This document shows positions 63,321-64,000 of a stretch of DNA of 64,000 nt, in pieces (positions within the stretch are counted from its first letter, which is position 1; each line of letters opens with the position of its first letter). A program made the translations under genes and the position numbers. The stretch comes from Ardenticatenaceae bacterium. GTDB taxonomy: Bacteria > Chloroflexota > Anaerolineae > Promineifilales > Promineifilaceae. The stretch is taken from NCBI GenBank assembly GCA_020634395.1, contig JACKBU010000017.1:1-64000 (forward strand). Direction: 5' to 3'. Under the pieces are notes generated by a model that saw nothing but the letters and a program-made list of their open reading frames with translations, was not told the DNA's origin and ran no database searches.

Positions 63321-64000
63321 TTAGACTGGGGATTCGCAGCCGTGACGCCAGACACGGCCGTCTCTTGCCAACAGTTCATCGGCGGCGGCCGGTCCCCGGC
63401 TTCCTGGCGCATACTCAGCTATCGGCGGAGCATCACCCTTCATCCAGCCAACCAGGATAGGATCCACCAGCTGCCAGGCCGCTTCAATGCCGTCGCTGCG
63501 AGTAAATAAGGAAGCATCACCGCGAATAGCGTCGAGCAGCAGCCGCTCATACGCATCTGGCAAAGAGTTACCCTTAAAAGAAGACTGGTAATGAAACTCC
63601 ATATCCACAGAATCCGTGATCCGTTCGTCCGGCACCTTGGCTTCAAACTTCAGATGAATCCCCTCATCGGGCTGGATACAAATTGAAAGGATATTCGAAG
63701 TAAAGTCGCCATCGTCCAACCCTTCAAACATCAGGTGGGGCGGCTTCTTGAACTGGATGACGATCTCCGAATTTTTGCGGGTCAGGGCTTTGCCAGAACG
63801 CAAATAAAAAGGCACACCCTGCCAGCGCCAGTTATCTACGTACAGCTTTAGGGCCGCAAAGGTGGCAGTTTCAGAGCCTTCCGCTACGCCCTCTGCCTCC
63901 CGGTATCCGGTATACTGCGCTCGGACGGTGTCTGTTAAGACAATTGGGCGCACTGAGTTTAGTAACTTGACTTTTTCATTGCGGACGGCATCGGCGGCAA
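63321..64000 (-). CDS. zwf: Glucose-6-phosphate dehydrogenase, 3' part
   Basis: This is the C-terminal 226 residues of Zwf; the frame stays open to the window edge, so the 5' end is missing. It reads ADAVRNEKVKLLNSVRPI at the edge, then YVDNWRWQGVPFYLRSGKAL and SYERLL-like DAYERLLLDAIRGDASLFTR, all conserved in G6PD. The enzyme oxidises glucose-6-phosphate to 6-phosphogluconolactone and makes NADPH for the pentose phosphate route. Start and N-terminal NADP-binding motif lie outside. A strong terminator follows. Confidence 0.94.
   Translation of the reverse strand, partial: AADAVRNEKVKLLNSVRPIVLTDTVRAQYTGYREAEGVAEGSETATFAALKLYVDNWRWQGVPFYLRSGKALTRKNSEIVIQFKKPPHLMFEGLDDGDFTSNILSICIQPDEGIHLKFEAKVPDERITDSVDMEFHYQSSFKGNSLPDAYERLLLDAIRGDASLFTRSDGIEAAWQLVDPILVGWMKGDAPPIAEYAPGSRGPAAADELLARDGRVWRHGCESPV

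Overview
The window looks like chromosomal DNA of a moderately GC-rich, respiring member of the Chloroflexota, probably near the Anaerolineae, Caldilineae or Ardenticatenia. This placement is an inference. It rests on the gene mix: LutABC, an aa3-type cytochrome oxidase with a cytochrome c-fused subunit II, WS/DGAT acyltransferases, BTAD/NB-ARC regulators, a C11 protease lipoprotein, and a secreted protein ending in a YLP-type tail. No rRNA, tRNA, CRISPR array, insertion sequence or phage gene was seen. Most genes have clear Shine-Dalgarno sites, and many neighbours are coupled by ATGA or GTGA overlaps.

Layout. 0-5 kb: lutABC (lactate oxidation, minus strand) and an ABC exporter. 5-14 kb: a nine-gene minus-strand respiratory operon with oxidase subunits II, I and III, a membrane protein, a cytochrome c, a gluconate-dehydrogenase-like pair (small subunit plus GMC flavoprotein), a cupredoxin-like lipoprotein and heme O synthase. 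It reads as a complete path from a sugar or alcohol to oxygen. 14.5-20 kb: an MscS channel, a glycosyltransferase, a secreted glycosidase-like protein, a J-domain coiled-coil protein and two small unknowns. 20-25.4 kb: scpA, a GT-C membrane protein with a small partner, and the tungstate importer tupBCA. 25.4-31.3 kb: PPK2, then a SpoIIE phosphatase, an RsbW-type kinase and a STAS protein around glgX, which suggests partner-switching control near polyphosphate and glycogen metabolism. 31.4-41 kb: a toroid protein, a DinB-ankyrin fusion, membrane and CoA-binding proteins, pckA, a Lon-domain protein, a toastrack lipoprotein, an M32 carboxypeptidase and a ParB-like protein. 41-51 kb: a BTAD/NB-ARC/TPR regulator, a VTT protein, an esterase, a DUF1992 protein and two WS/DGAT acyltransferases with C-terminal ComEA-like HhH domains. 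51-64 kb: a phosphatase, a TPR protein, an M20 peptidase, a clostripain-type lipoprotein, an Lrp/EamA pair, clpB, a Met-rich thioredoxin lipoprotein with CcdA, and the 3' part of zwf cut by the window edge.

The strongest unexplained signal is not a gene. The 8-bp palindrome ACGGCCGT occurs about 145 times by hand count on one strand, where roughly two would be expected. It lies inside and between genes in all phases, like HIP1 of cyanobacteria. Several families of inverted intergenic repeats and a 13-unit 21-bp minisatellite are also present, and some repeats run into the ends or linkers of coding sequences.
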